Source: Cellulomonas aerilata
Lineage (GTDB): Bacteria; Actinomycetota; Actinomycetes; Actinomycetales; Cellulomonadaceae
Assembly: GCF_007991755.1 (NCBI RefSeq)
Contig: NZ_BJYY01000016.1
Coordinates: 62,001 to 126,000, forward strand
DNA length: 64,000 bases
Reading direction: 5' to 3'
In this document: in pieces, positions 30,135 through 39,014 of the stretch
How positions within the stretch are numbered: position 1 is the stretch's first letter
How the letters are laid out: the number at the start of each line of letters is the position of its first letter
The notes under the pieces: generated by a model
The model's database searches: none
Told to the model about the DNA's origin: nothing
What the model saw: the letters and a program-made list of their open reading frames with translations, nothing else
Translations under genes and position numbers: made by a program

Positions 30135-30572
30135 TCAGGCCAGCGCGGCGTCCAGCGTGATCGTCGTGCCGGTCAGGGCCTTGCTCACCGGGCAGGTGGC
30201 CTTGGCCGTCTCCGCCGCCGCGGCGAAGCCGGCCTCGTCGAGACCCTCGACCTCGCCGCGGACGCGGACCTTGACCTCCGAGATGCGGAAGCCGCCGGCC
30301 GGGTCCGGGACCAGGGTGACGTCGTCGGTGACCTCGAGGGAGATCGGCGTGCCACCGGCCTCCGCGATGACGGCGGAGAGCTGCATCGCGAAGCAGGAGG
30401 AGTGCGCCGCGGCGATGAGCTCCTCGGGGCTGGTGGTGCCGCCGGCCTCGTCGGCCGCGCGCTTGGGGAAGGAGACGTCGTAGGTGCCGACGCCCGAGCT
30501 GCTCAGCTCGACCTGGCCCCCGCCCTCCATCAGCGTGCCGTTCCAAGCCGTGCGTGACGTACGGGTGGGCAT
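30135..30572 (-). CDS. OsmC/Ohr family peroxiredoxin
   Basis: A 145-residue thiol peroxidase of the OsmC subgroup that reduces organic hydroperoxides. The two redox cysteines are in AAAHSSCFAMQLSAV and KATCPVSKALTG. The N-terminal SRTAWNGTLMEGGGQVELSS and the signature TSPEELIAAAHSSC place it with OsmC rather than Ohr. GAGGAG lies 4 bases before the ATG. A TACGGT -10 (30621-30626) would give a leader of about 40 nt. Confidence 0.94.
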   Translation of the reverse strand: MPTRTSRTAWNGTLMEGGGQVELSSSGVGTYDVSFPKRAADEAGGTTSPEELIAAAHSSCFAMQLSAVIAEAGGTPISLEVTDDVTLVPDPAGGFRISEVKVRVRGEVEGLDEAGFAAAAETAKATCPVSKALTGTTITLDAALA

Positions 30573-30620
30573 GTCGCTCCTCGCGGTCGGGATGCGGGCG
30601 CCGTCCGGCGTCCGCGTCCC

Positions 30621-30626
30621 ACCGTA
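30621..30626 (-). promoter_or_regulatory. Candidate -10 box TACGGT of the OsmC gene
   Basis: The hexamer lies 48 bases upstream of the ATG in the gap after the M15 peptidase stop and gives a leader long enough for the GAGGAG ribosome binding site. Confidence 0.4.
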
Positions 30627-30645
30627 GGACGCAGGGGCGACGGCG

Positions 30646-32091
30646 TCAGCCGATGAACTCCCAGTGCCACGGCTCGGGCTTGGACCCGCCGGAGCTCGCC
30701 CAGTCCGGCAGGTCCCAGCCGAAGTCGCCCGCGTTGGCGGCCATCCAGCGGTGCTGGCGCGTGCCGAACGTCTCGACGCCGCCGGCCAGGTCCACCGCGA
30801 CGCCGCGGCCGTGGTTGGAGGTGCCCGGCACGGCGCACAGGTAGCCCTTGACCCGGCGGCAGGCCACCTGCGCGGCGTAGGAGCGGTAGGAGTCGCTGAT
30901 CGCCGGCGACTCGCCGAACTCCGCGGTGTACGCGGCGTCGAGCGCGGCGAACGCCTCGGCGGCGTCGCACCGCAGCTGGTGCCCGCCCCCGACGGCCAGG
31001 TCGCACAGCGCGTCGGCCGGGACGCGCCCGTTGGCGTAGGCGTCCAGGGACACGCGCTGGGCCTCCTTGGCGGCGGCCTCCGCCGCTGCGGCGGCCGCGG
31101 CCTGCGCGGCGGAGGCGTCGGCGGCCTGCTGCGCGGCGGCGGCGGCCTGCTGGGCCGCGAGCGCGGCGTCGGCGGCGGCCTGGACGCGCGCGGTCTGCTC
31201 GGTCACCGTGGCGACCGCGGCGAGGATCTCGGCCGACAGGTCGTCCTCCGGGGCCGCGTCGTCGGCCGGGGCCGGGGCCTCGGTCGCACCCTCGATGCCA
31301 CCCGGGCCCGTGGTGGTCTCCGGCGTGGCCCCCGGGTCGGTCGCGACGTCGGACGTCGGCGCGGCGGTCGCGGGCGCCGAGGTCGCGGGCGCTGCGGTCC
31401 CGGACGTCCCGGCGCCCTGCTCGGGGGCGGCGGCGTCGGCGGCGGCCGGCGCGGCGCCGTCCGGGTCGGCCCCGGTGCCGTCGGCGGCCGGCGTGGCCGT
31501 GGCCTGCGGGGCGTCCTGGGTGCCGGTGGTCGGCGCCGGTCCGCGGTCGCCGGTCGCGCGCGAGGCGCGGTCGCTGCGGTCCACCGCAGCGGCGTCGTCG
31601 GTGGCGGCGTCCGTCACGACGTCGTCCGCAGCGACGTCGTCCGCCGCGGCGTCCTCGACCGCGGCGTCGGCGCCGTCGGTCGGCGCGATGGGCGCGGTCG
31701 GGGCCTCGGAGAGGAGGGCGCTGAGCCGGTCGACCGCGGCGGTCAGCGGCGCCAGGTCCGCCTCGCTGACCGTCGAGGCGGCCACCGTCCGCACGGCCTC
31801 GGCGTCGGCCACGGCGTCCTGGCCGGTCGCCACGGCGCGCTGGCGCTCCGCCGCGACGGCCTCGCGGTGCGCCTCGACCACGGCACGCTGCTGCGTCTGC
31901 TCGGCCTCCACCGTCGCCTGCTGGGTCGCGGACTCCGCGACGGTGTAGCCACCCACGCTGAGCGCGAGGGCGAGCACGAGGCCGCCCTTGGCGGCCGCAC
32001 CGGCGAGGGCACGCGAACGGCTCACCCGCACGGCGGGGGCACGATGCCGACCGCCGGACGAGCGCCGCGTTGTCGGCATCCTGTCACTCAC
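30646..32091 (-). CDS. VanY-type D-alanyl-D-alanine carboxypeptidase (M15B) with coiled coil
   Basis: A 481-residue exported protein. An N-terminal Arg-rich segment and signal/anchor helix (GGLVLALALSVGGYTVAES) lead into a coiled coil, an Ala/Asp/Pro-rich disordered stretch (about residues 120-300), a second Ala/Gln coiled coil and a C-terminal M15B peptidase domain (about 345-481). Zinc ligands: SNHGRGVAVDLAG (His, Asp) and PWHWEF (His). It should trim D-Ala from peptidoglycan stems at the surface. Start: GTG at 32091 lies 7 bases after TAACGT, indicating a leaderless message; an ATG four codons later is the alternative. Paralogous to the protein encoded at 58931-60571. Confidence 0.88.
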   Translation of the reverse strand: MSDRMPTTRRSSGGRHRAPAVRVSRSRALAGAAAKGGLVLALALSVGGYTVAESATQQATVEAEQTQQRAVVEAHREAVAAERQRAVATGQDAVADAEAVRTVAASTVSEADLAPLTAAVDRLSALLSEAPTAPIAPTDGADAAVEDAAADDVAADDVVTDAATDDAAAVDRSDRASRATGDRGPAPTTGTQDAPQATATPAADGTGADPDGAAPAAADAAAPEQGAGTSGTAAPATSAPATAAPTSDVATDPGATPETTTGPGGIEGATEAPAPADDAAPEDDLSAEILAAVATVTEQTARVQAAADAALAAQQAAAAAQQAADASAAQAAAAAAAEAAAKEAQRVSLDAYANGRVPADALCDLAVGGGHQLRCDAAEAFAALDAAYTAEFGESPAISDSYRSYAAQVACRRVKGYLCAVPGTSNHGRGVAVDLAGGVETFGTRQHRWMAANAGDFGWDLPDWASSGGSKPEPWHWEFIG

Positions 32092-32098
32092 CCGCAAC

Positions 32099-32104
32099 AC
32101 GTTA
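32099..32104 (-). promoter_or_regulatory. -10 box TAACGT of the VanY-like gene
   Basis: TAACGT ends 7 bases before the GTG at 32091. TTACGC (32123-32128 on this strand) is a possible -35, with an 18-base spacer. Confidence 0.5.
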
Positions 32105-32113
32105 AGCGACGTC

Positions 32114-32129
32114 GTAACGGATGCGTAAC
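32114..32129. promoter_or_regulatory. GTAAC-N6-GTAAC direct repeat, candidate MtrA-type operator
   Basis: GTAAC at 32114-32118 and 32125-32129, 11 bases (one helical turn) apart and overlapping the -35 region of the cell-wall peptidase gene. Tandem GTAAC words are the form described for MtrA sites in several actinobacteria. A related GTTAA lies at 32101. Confidence 0.45.
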
Positions 32130-32167
32130 AGTCTGGCCCTGTGTCCTGCCTCACCCGCACCGGCTCT

Positions 32168-32183
32168 GTCACGCATGCGTGAC
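32168..32183. promoter_or_regulatory. Perfect 16-bp palindrome, candidate operator
   Basis: GTCACGCATGCGTGAC is fully self-complementary. It sits where the -35 of the plus-strand HTH gene should be (its -10 is TACGCT at 32191), so a dimeric regulator bound here would block that promoter. Confidence 0.5.
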
Positions 32184-32190
32184 GGTGACC

Positions 32191-32196
32191 TACGCT
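32191..32196 (+). promoter_or_regulatory. -10 box TACGCT, leaderless start
   Basis: TACGCT ends 7 bases before the GTG of the HTH gene at 32204. Confidence 0.5.
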
Positions 32197-32203
32197 CGAG
32201 CCC

Positions 32204-32482
32204 GTGGAACTCGACCCGGGGTCGGTGCCCCCCGCGTCGGTGCCGGTACCGAGCCAGGGGCTGGACGACCTGTACGACATCGGCCGTCTCGCCGACCGTC
32301 TCGGGGTCGAGCACGCCACCATCCGCGTCTGGCTCTCCCGCAAGGTCCCGTGGCTGCCGCCGCCGGACGGGCGGCTGAACGGCGGTGCGGTGTGGCGAGC
32401 CTCCACCCTCGAGGGGATCGAGGAGCGCCGCGCACCCGGACGCCCCGGGCCCAAGCGCCAGGTCACGACCCCGCCCGCCTGA
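32204..32482 (+). CDS. Small helix-turn-helix regulator, MerR/AlpA-like
   Basis: A 92-residue protein with a central DNA-binding motif, LYDIGRLADRLGVEHATIRVWLSRKVPWLPPPDG, in which a helix-turn-helix is followed by a wing-like LNGGAVW strand, as in MerR/AlpA or excisionase domains. The N-terminal 20 residues are Pro/Ser-rich and the tail is Arg/Pro-rich. It has no ligand-binding domain. The GTG start is 7 bases after TACGCT. A perfect palindrome overlies its promoter, consistent with autoregulation. It is divergent from the VanY-like gene and could also control it. Confidence 0.75.
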   Translation: MELDPGSVPPASVPVPSQGLDDLYDIGRLADRLGVEHATIRVWLSRKVPWLPPPDGRLNGGAVWRASTLEGIEERRAPGRPGPKRQVTTPPA

Positions 32483-32579
32483 CTGCTCGTCACCGCACCC
32501 GTCGACGGAGGCGGTCCCGCACCACCCGCCGACGGCGAGACCTACCCTGGACGCGGGTGACGACGGTGGAGGTGCGGCC

Positions 32580-33197
32580 ATGGCGGACCCAGGGAGCGAC
32601 CGCAGCGACCCGTCCGGCGTGCCGGACGTCGCCGCCGCCATGGCGGCGCTGGACCGCCGGGCCTTCCTGCCCGCCGACCAGCACGCGTCCGCGCACGAGG
32701 ACCGGCCGCTGCCGATCGGGCTCGGGCAGACGTGCTCCCAGCCCTCCACCGTCGCCGCGATGCTGCGGCTGCTGGACGTGCCCCCGGGGGCCCGCGTGCT
32801 GGACGTCGGCGCCGGGTCCGGATGGACGACCGCCCTGCTCGCGCTGCTCGTCGGACCGCACGGGTCCGTCCTGGGCGTCGAGCTCGAGCCCGAGCTCGCC
32901 GAGCGCGCGGCGGCCTGCGTCGCCGCGGGCGGGACGCCGTGGGCCCGCGTCGTGACCGCGCGACCCGGTGTGCTGGGCTGGCCGGACGGCGACGGCTACG
33001 ACCGCATCCTGTGCTCCGCCTCGCCGCGGGCCCTGCCCGACGAGCTCGTCCAGCAGCTGCGCGACGGCGGGCGCCTCGTGCTGCCCGTGGAACACACGAT
33101 GTGGGTGGTCGACCGGCGCGGCGAGGACGTCGTGCGGCGTCCTGCGGGGTCGTACCGGTTCGTGCCGCTGCGCTCGCGCCCCGGCGCGAGCGACTGA
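32580..33197 (+). CDS. Protein-L-isoaspartate O-methyltransferase-like protein
   Basis: A 205-residue SAM-dependent methyltransferase of the Pcm family, which repairs isoaspartyl residues in aged proteins. PLPIGLGQTCSQPSTVAAML is the substrate-loop signature, and ARVLDVGAGSGWTTALLALLVG is SAM motif I. YDRILCSASPRALPDELVQQL and GGRLVLPV complete the fold. GGAGGTG lies 7 bases before the ATG. The frame extends 65 codons upstream, but that part is not protein-like and overlaps the HTH gene. The usual catalytic Ser/Thr region is replaced by Cys-Ser in QTCSQP, so activity should not be assumed. Confidence 0.85.
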   Translation: MADPGSDRSDPSGVPDVAAAMAALDRRAFLPADQHASAHEDRPLPIGLGQTCSQPSTVAAMLRLLDVPPGARVLDVGAGSGWTTALLALLVGPHGSVLGVELEPELAERAAACVAAGGTPWARVVTARPGVLGWPDGDGYDRILCSASPRALPDELVQQLRDGGRLVLPVEHTMWVVDRRGEDVVRRPAGSYRFVPLRSRPGASD

Positions 33198-33442
33198 GGG
33201 CCGGCGCCGACATGCCCCGGCAAGGGAGCGACCGCCCGGGGGCCCACAGCCCGCGGTCGCGCGGGGGACCGCCCCGGGCGGCCTCCCGCCCTGACCCGTC
33301 CGGCTCAGCGCCGCCACCCGCCGGAGTGACGCCGCCACGGCCGCCCGGCTACCGTGCGGACGCCGCCGACCCAGCCGCCTCCCCGTGGCACGGCCTCGCC
33401 ACCCCCGCACCCGGGCCCCGCCCCGCTCCGAACAGGACCCCC
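33198..33442 (+). promoter_or_regulatory. Upstream region of the subtilase gene
   Basis: A non-coding gap. TACCGT (33350-33355) is a plausible -10, giving a leader of about 80 nt. Nothing else stands out. Confidence 0.35.
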
Positions 33443-36400
33443 ATGCGCCGCGCGTCGTCCGCCGCTCTCGTCACGCTGGTCGTCACGTCCGTCCTCGCCG
33501 CGAGCGCCGCACTGGGCACGCCGGCCGCGGCCGACCCGGGGGACCGCGGACCGAGCGGCGCGCTCCTGAGCGCGTCGGCGCCGAGCGGCGCGACCTCCGG
33601 CCCGACCGGGGACCTTTGGCCGGCCGCGGCGCAGGGCGGAACCGGTCTCGACCCCGACCTCGTGGAGGCCGACGGTGAGGTCGCCGCGTTCGTCCAGCTC
33701 GCCGCCCCGTCCGCCGCCGACGTCGCGGGCGCCGGTGGCGACGCGGCCGCGGTGGAGGCGGCGGAGCAGCACATCGAGGACCTCGCGGCGGCGCTCGTCC
33801 CCGCCGGGCCGGACGCCGCGGCCGGCCCCGGGGTCGCCGCCGGGACCGTCACCGCCGCTCAGGAGGCCGAGCCGGACGACCAGCCGGACGACCAGCCGGA
33901 GGCCCAGCCGGACGACCCGGCCACGCCGCAGCGGCTGTCGGTGACGACGAACGTGCTCGCGGGCGCCGTCGTCCGCGGGGACGCCGCCCTGGTCCGCGAG
34001 CTCGCCGCCTCACCGGACGTCGTCGGCGTCCACCGCATCGTGCCCAAGCGCGTGATGAACAGCTCGACCGCCGTGCTCACGCGCACGCCGGACGCCTGGC
34101 GCTCCGCCGGCCGGACGGGCGAGGGCGTGCGGGTCGGGGTCGTCGACACGGGGCTGGACTACACCCACGCGACCTTCGGAGGCCCCGGCACGCCGGAGGC
34201 CTTCGCGCAGGCGTACGGGCGTGACGGGACCGGGACGTACCCCGCCGACCTGGTCGACCCGGCGAAGTTCCTCGGCGGCGTGGACCTCGCCGGGCCCCGC
34301 TACGACGCCGGCGGGGGGCCCGGGACCATCCGGGACCCCGACCCGGACCTCAACCCGATCGACCCGCGGTCGGACGCCGACGTCCTGGGGCACGGCACGC
34401 ATGTGGCCGGCACCGGCTTCGGGTACGGCGTGCTGCCGGACGGCAGCACGTTCCGCGGCGACTACGAGAGCCTCACCGACCTGTCCGGGTGGCGGGTCGG
34501 GCCGGGCTCCGCCCCCGGCGCCGGGGTCTTCGCCCTGAAGGTCGTCGGTGACCTCGGCGGCACCACGGAGCTGATCATCCCGGCCCTGGAACGGGCGATG
34601 GACCCGGACGACGACGGCGACTTCTCCGACCACCTCGACGTGGTCACCGTCTCGCTCGGCGAGGACCGGCTCCCGGCGGACGACCCGGAGAGCCTGTTCG
34701 TGGAGCGGCTCGCGGACCTCGGGGTCCTCACGGTGCTCGCCGCCGGCCAGGCCGGTGACGTCACCGACGGCACCGGTGCGCCGGCCACGGCGCGCAGCGG
34801 CCTGACGGTCGCCGCCTCCGTCGGCGACGCCCGGCTCCACGACGCCGTCGAGGTCCTGCAGGCGCCCGACCGCGACGTCGTCGGCAGGCACCCGGCGCAG
34901 TCCTCGACGCAGCTCGTCGTCCCGGACGGGGACGAGGACGGCGGGGACGTCACCGCCCCGGTCGTCTTCCTCGGTGAGGACGTCACCGGGTGCACCCCGC
35001 TGACGGAGTTCGCCGACCGGCTGGCCGGCGCCATCGTCTGGCTGCACTGGGACGACGACCCCGCGGCGCGCACGTGCAGCAGCGCGGACCGGTTCGACCA
35101 CGCGGAGGACGCCGGCGCGGTCGGCGTCCTGGTCGGCACGGAGCTGCCGGACTTCGACGTCAACCTCGGCGGCAACGCGTCCATCCCGGGCGCGCAGCTC
35201 ACCGCGGCCAGCACGGACCGGCTGCTCCCGCTGATCCGGCAGGGCGGGGTCACGATGCGCCTGGGCCCGTCGCTGGCGCAGTCGCAGTACGTGGTCGACG
35301 AGTCGCTCGACGAGACCCTGTTCGACCTCTCCCCCCGTGGCGTCCACGGCTCCCTCGGCGTCGTGAAGCCGGACGTCGCCGCGCCGGGGGCGACGATCCT
35401 GTCCGCGCGGTCCGGGAGCGGCACGGGCAGCGAGTCCCGGTTCGGCACGTCGATGGCCGCACCGCACGTCGCCGGCATCGCGGCGCTCGTGCGCGACGTG
35501 CACCCCGGCTGGACGCCGGCCCAGGTGAAGGCGGCCGTCATGAACACGGCGACGCGCGACGTCCGGGCGGGGCAGGGCGACCGCTCCCCCGTGTACGGGC
35601 CCCTGCGGGTCGGGTCCGGACGGGTCGACGCGCTGGACGCCGTCCGCACCACCACGCTGGCGTACGCGACCGACGACGCCGCCCTGGTGTCCGTGACGTT
35701 CGGCGTCGTGCCGGTCGGCGACCGGGTGGTCACGCAGCGCCGGACGGTGACGGTGGAGAACACCGGCACCCGCCCGGTCGAGTACCGCACGTCGTTCGCC
35801 GCCGCGACGACGTCCGGGGGGGCGCGCGTCACGGTGTCGCCCGAGACGGTGACGATCGCCCCGGGATCGCAGGAGCGGGTGACCCTGACGCTCACCGTCG
35901 ACCCGGCGACCCTGGAGAAGCGGCTCGACCCGACGTCGTCCCCGGTGGTGGACGGCCTCGGCGCTCCGCGGGACTTCCTGACCGCGGTGAGCGGCCGGCT
36001 CGTCCTGCAGGGGGCGGACGGCGAGCTGCGCGTGCCCGTGGTCGCCGCCCCGCGGCTGGTGTCCGACCTGACGGCCGAGCCGGTGGTCCTCCCCGGCGCC
36101 GGCGCGGCGAGCGCACCCCTGACGGTGACTGGGCGAGGTGCCCGGAACGAGGGGTGGACGCCCATGGTCGCCCCCCTCCAGCTGGTCGCGACCAGCCCCG
36201 CGCTGCCGACCTCCCCGTCCGGGGGGACCTCCTCCGCCGTCGCCGCCGGCGACCTGCGCGCCGTCGGCTTCGCCTCCACCGCCCCGCAGCTCCGCGCCGC
36301 GGGCCTGGACCCGACGCAGGGCGTGGTCGGCATCGGCGTGGCGACGAGCGGCGAGTGGGCCAGCCTCGGCTCGTCGTCCTCGGAGGGCGACAGGCTCGAC

Positions 36401-37783
36401 GAGGTGCACGGTGCGATCCAGGTGGACACCGACGTCGACGGTGACGGCCGCGACGACTTCCGCACCGTCGTGCGCAAGTTCCCCGGCAGCGACCTCACGA
36501 TCGCCGCGACGTACGACGCGCAGCTCTGGGTGAGGGGCTTCGACGGCGTCAACGGCGTCGGCGACGCGATGAACACCACCGTCTTCGACAGCAACGTCGT
36601 GGTCGTGCCGATCCCGCTCGCAACCCTCGGCGTCGCACCGGGCCGCACGGTGACGATGTCGGTGTCGACCTGGTCGCCCGACGTGGCGGACCCCGCGGGC
36701 GTCCTGGACTCCGTGGGGCCGTTCACGGTCGACCCGTACGCGCCCGAGTACTGGTTCGACGGCGGCCGGGAGCCGGCGCTCCTGTTCGACGCGGCACCCG
36801 GCTCACCGGTGACGGTCCACCGCGACGCGGCGCCGGGCGCTCCCGCGCCGCAGCTGCTCGTCCTGCACACCCTGAACGCCGGCCCGGCCGCCCGCTGGCA
36901 GGTCGTGGACGTCACCGCGCCGGCGGCCACGCCGACGACCACGGTTCTCCAGGCCGCCGGCACCCCGGCGGTCGGATCCCCCGTGCGGCTGACGGCGACC
37001 GTCACGCCGGCCGGGGCGACGGGCTCGGTCGACCTCGTCGACGGCGATGGGACGGTGCTCGCCACGGCGCCCGTCGTGGGCGGGCAGGCCTCCGCCACCG
37101 TCCGGCTGGGTGCCGGCGAGCACCGCGTGACCGCCCGGTTCACGCCCGACGACCCGCAGTGGGCGGCGTCCGCGTCCGAGGCGGTGACCGTCACGGTGCC
37201 GCAGGCCGCGTCGTCGGTGACGTTCCGCCTCACCGACCGGGCCGTGGAGTACGGCGACCTCACGACGGCGCTCGTCGAGGTGCGAGCGGCCGCCGGGACG
37301 CCGTCGGGCACCGTGGAGGTCCTCGTCGGCGACGCCGTCGTGGCGACCGGTGAGGTCGTCGTGGACGGCTCCACCGGGACCGCCCGCGTCGACCTGCCCC
37401 GTGACGTGCCCGTCGGGGGCCACCGCGTCACGGCGCGCTACGTGGGCAGCACCGACGTGGCGCCGTCCGACGACTGGCTGCGGCTGCGGGTGACTCCGGC
37501 GGACGCGCGCGTCGCCCTGTCGGCACCGAGCTGGACGGTCCGGCCGGGCAGCAGCCCGACGGTGACCGTCACGCTCTCCGGCGCCGACGGCGCCCCGGCG
37601 CCGACCGGACGCGTCACGGTCCTGCTCAACCTGCGCCGGGTGGGCAGCGCGGACCTCGGGCCGGACGGGACCGTCACGGTGACGCTGCCGGCCGTCCGGC
37701 GCGGGGGCGTGGTCAGCGCGGTCTACGGCGGTGACGACGGGTACCGGCCCGACGTCGAGGTGCGGGCGCTGCGGGTGCGCTGA
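33443..37783 (+). CDS. Secreted S8 subtilisin-like protease with PA insert and Ig-like C-terminus
   Basis: A 1446-residue exported serine protease. The signal peptide is residues 1-32 (AALVTLVVTSVLAASAALGT, cleavage near AAA-DP), followed by a propeptide of about 150 residues. The catalytic triad is Asp235 (GVVDTGLDYTHA), His317 (GHGTHVAG) and Ser670 (GTSMAAPHVAG). A PA-domain-like insertion (about residues 490-600, with GAVGVLVGTELPDFDVNLGGN) lies between His and Ser, as in lactocepin-like subtilases. Residues beyond 760 include an Fn3-like strand block. About three Ig-like repeats close the protein (TPAVGSPVRLTATVTPAGAT; VEYGDLTTALVEV; VRPGSSPTVTVTL). AGGA lies 6 bases before the ATG. Probably a nutritional or surface-processing protease. 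Confidence 0.92.
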   Translation: MRRASSAALVTLVVTSVLAASAALGTPAAADPGDRGPSGALLSASAPSGATSGPTGDLWPAAAQGGTGLDPDLVEADGEVAAFVQLAAPSAADVAGAGGDAAAVEAAEQHIEDLAAALVPAGPDAAAGPGVAAGTVTAAQEAEPDDQPDDQPEAQPDDPATPQRLSVTTNVLAGAVVRGDAALVRELAASPDVVGVHRIVPKRVMNSSTAVLTRTPDAWRSAGRTGEGVRVGVVDTGLDYTHATFGGPGTPEAFAQAYGRDGTGTYPADLVDPAKFLGGVDLAGPRYDAGGGPGTIRDPDPDLNPIDPRSDADVLGHGTHVAGTGFGYGVLPDGSTFRGDYESLTDLSGWRVGPGSAPGAGVFALKVVGDLGGTTELIIPALERAMDPDDDGDFSDHLDVVTVSLGEDRLPADDPESLFVERLADLGVLTVLAAGQAGDVTDGTGAPATARSGLTVAASVGDARLHDAVEVLQAPDRDVVGRHPAQSSTQLVVPDGDEDGGDVTAPVVFLGEDVTGCTPLTEFADRLAGAIVWLHWDDDPAARTCSSADRFDHAEDAGAVGVLVGTELPDFDVNLGGNASIPGAQLTAASTDRLLPLIRQGGVTMRLGPSLAQSQYVVDESLDETLFDLSPRGVHGSLGVVKPDVAAPGATILSARSGSGTGSESRFGTSMAAPHVAGIAALVRDVHPGWTPAQVKAAVMNTATRDVRAGQGDRSPVYGPLRVGSGRVDALDAVRTTTLAYATDDAALVSVTFGVVPVGDRVVTQRRTVTVENTGTRPVEYRTSFAAATTSGGARVTVSPETVTIAPGSQERVTLTLTVDPATLEKRLDPTSSPVVDGLGAPRDFLTAVSGRLVLQGADGELRVPVVAAPRLVSDLTAEPVVLPGAGAASAPLTVTGRGARNEGWTPMVAPLQLVATSPALPTSPSGGTSSAVAAGDLRAVGFASTAPQLRAAGLDPTQGVVGIGVATSGEWASLGSSSSEGDRLDEVHGAIQVDTDVDGDGRDDFRTVVRKFPGSDLTIAATYDAQLWVRGFDGVNGVGDAMNTTVFDSNVVVVPIPLATLGVAPGRTVTMSVSTWSPDVADPAGVLDSVGPFTVDPYAPEYWFDGGREPALLFDAAPGSPVTVHRDAAPGAPAPQLLVLHTLNAGPAARWQVVDVTAPAATPTTTVLQAAGTPAVGSPVRLTATVTPAGATGSVDLVDGDGTVLATAPVVGGQASATVRLGAGEHRVTARFTPDDPQWAASASEAVTVTVPQAASSVTFRLTDRAVEYGDLTTALVEVRAAAGTPSGTVEVLVGDAVVATGEVVVDGSTGTARVDLPRDVPVGGHRVTARYVGSTDVAPSDDWLRLRVTPADARVALSAPSWTVRPGSSPTVTVTLSGADGAPAPTGRVTVLLNLRRVGSADLGPDGTVTVTLPAVRRGGVVSAVYGGDDGYRPDVEVRALRVR

Positions 37784-37840
37784 CCGGCGTCCCGGGGTCG
37801 CGGGTGCGCGTGGGGCGTTCCCGGGCTGGTGGCGTGCCGG

Positions 37841-38410
37841 TCAGAACAGGACGTCGACCTCGGCGTCCGGGGCGCGCTCCGCGGTGCGGGCCGTGGTGGC
37901 ACCGCGGGCCGTGCGGGTGGTGCGCGCCGGCGCCGCGGGCGCCACGGCGGGCGGGAGCGTGCGCTGCGGTGTCGGGCGCCCGGCCTGGGCCTCGCGCGCC
38001 GCGGCCCCGGCGAGCTGGTCGGCCGCCTCGTTGAACCGGTCGCCGACGTGGCCGCGCACCCACGTGAAGGTGACCGGGCCCGGGCGCTCCGCGATCGCGC
38101 GCTCGATCGCCTGGACCAGCGCGAGGTTCTGCACCGGCCCGCCGCTCGCCGTCCGCCAGCCCTTGCGCTTCCACCCCGCGACCCACACCGACGCGCACTT
38201 GATCGCGTAGAGCGAGTCCGCCTCGATGTGCAGCGGCTCGGCGCCCGGGTGCGCCTCGATCGCCTCGTGCACGGCCATCAGCTCGGCGACCTGGTTCGTC
38301 CCGGACACCGCACCACCGGACGCCGAGGGGCCGGTGTGGTCCACCCAGGCCCAGCCGATCGCCCCGCCCGGGTTGCGCAGGCAGGAGCCGTCCGTGCTGA
38401 CGGTGATCAC
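37841..38410 (-). CDS. rnhA: Ribonuclease HI with basic C-terminal tail
   Basis: A 189-residue type I RNase H that removes RNA from RNA-DNA hybrids. The acidic active site is complete: Asp in [16 protein letters not shown], Glu in [11 protein letters not shown], Asp in [10 protein letters not shown] and Asp in [10 protein letters not shown]. The last 45 residues (Ala/Arg/Thr-rich, ending VDVLF) are an extension without known fold. Start: GTG at 38410, preceded by AGGAG at 10 bases. It converges with the subtilase gene 57 bases away. Confidence 0.94.
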   Translation of the reverse strand: MITVSTDGSCLRNPGGAIGWAWVDHTGPSASGGAVSGTNQVAELMAVHEAIEAHPGAEPLHIEADSLYAIKCASVWVAGWKRKGWRTASGGPVQNLALVQAIERAIAERPGPVTFTWVRGHVGDRFNEAADQLAGAAAREAQAGRPTPQRTLPPAVAPAAPARTTRTARGATTARTAERAPDAEVDVLF

Positions 38411-38564
38411 GTGTCGGGCGCTCCTGACGGGGGGACGGTCCGGGCGACCCCTGCCGGGTCGGGTCCGGTCGGGTCTCGCAGGGCATTCTGCCGTCCCTCC
38501 GGCGACGCCTGGCACGCGCCGCCCCGACGTGCAGCGCCGGTCACCCTCTGTGCATGCTGGGCCC

Positions 38565-39005
38565 ATGCCCCTGACCGGTGAGTACGAGCCGAGCCCCAAC
38601 CAGCAGACCCGCGAGCAGGTCGAGCTCTACGAGAGCTCCGGCGGCACGGACGGCCTGACCCTGCGTGGCGTGCCGTGCGTCATCCTCACGTCGGTAGGGG
38701 CGAGGTCCGGCCGGCTGCGCAAGGCCGCGCTCATGCGGGTGGAGCACGGCGGCGCCTACGCCGTGGTGGCGTCCATGGGCGGCGCCCCACAGCACCCGGT
38801 CTGGTACCACAACGTCGTCGCCGACCCGCACGTGGAGCTGCAGGACGGCCCCGAGAAGTGGGACATGGTCGCGCGCGAGGTCACCGGCGAGGAGAAGAGC
38901 CTCTGGTGGAAGCGCGCCGTCGAGGTCTGGCCGGACTACGCCGAGTACCAGAAGAAGACGGACCGGCAGATCCCGGTGTTCGTGCTGGAGCGCACCGAGG
39001 GCTGA
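38565..39005 (+). CDS. Deazaflavin (F420)-dependent nitroreductase-like protein
   Basis: A 146-residue split beta-barrel protein of the Ddn/DUF385 family. [51 protein letters not shown] and the conserved [19 protein letters not shown] are characteristic. Relatives use F420H2 to reduce quinones or nitro-compounds; the sequence does not tell the physiological substrate. The ATG lies 6 bases downstream of CATGCT, so a leaderless start is possible. Confidence 0.92.
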   Translation: MPLTGEYEPSPNQQTREQVELYESSGGTDGLTLRGVPCVILTSVGARSGRLRKAALMRVEHGGAYAVVASMGGAPQHPVWYHNVVADPHVELQDGPEKWDMVAREVTGEEKSLWWKRAVEVWPDYAEYQKKTDRQIPVFVLERTEG

Positions 39006-39014
39006 CCCGCACGG

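Noticed and set aside
32732-33442. N-terminal extension of the subtilase frame over the methyltransferase gene
   Set aside because: It is an alternate frame of the Pcm-like gene; a signal peptide and ribosome binding site fix the start at 33443.
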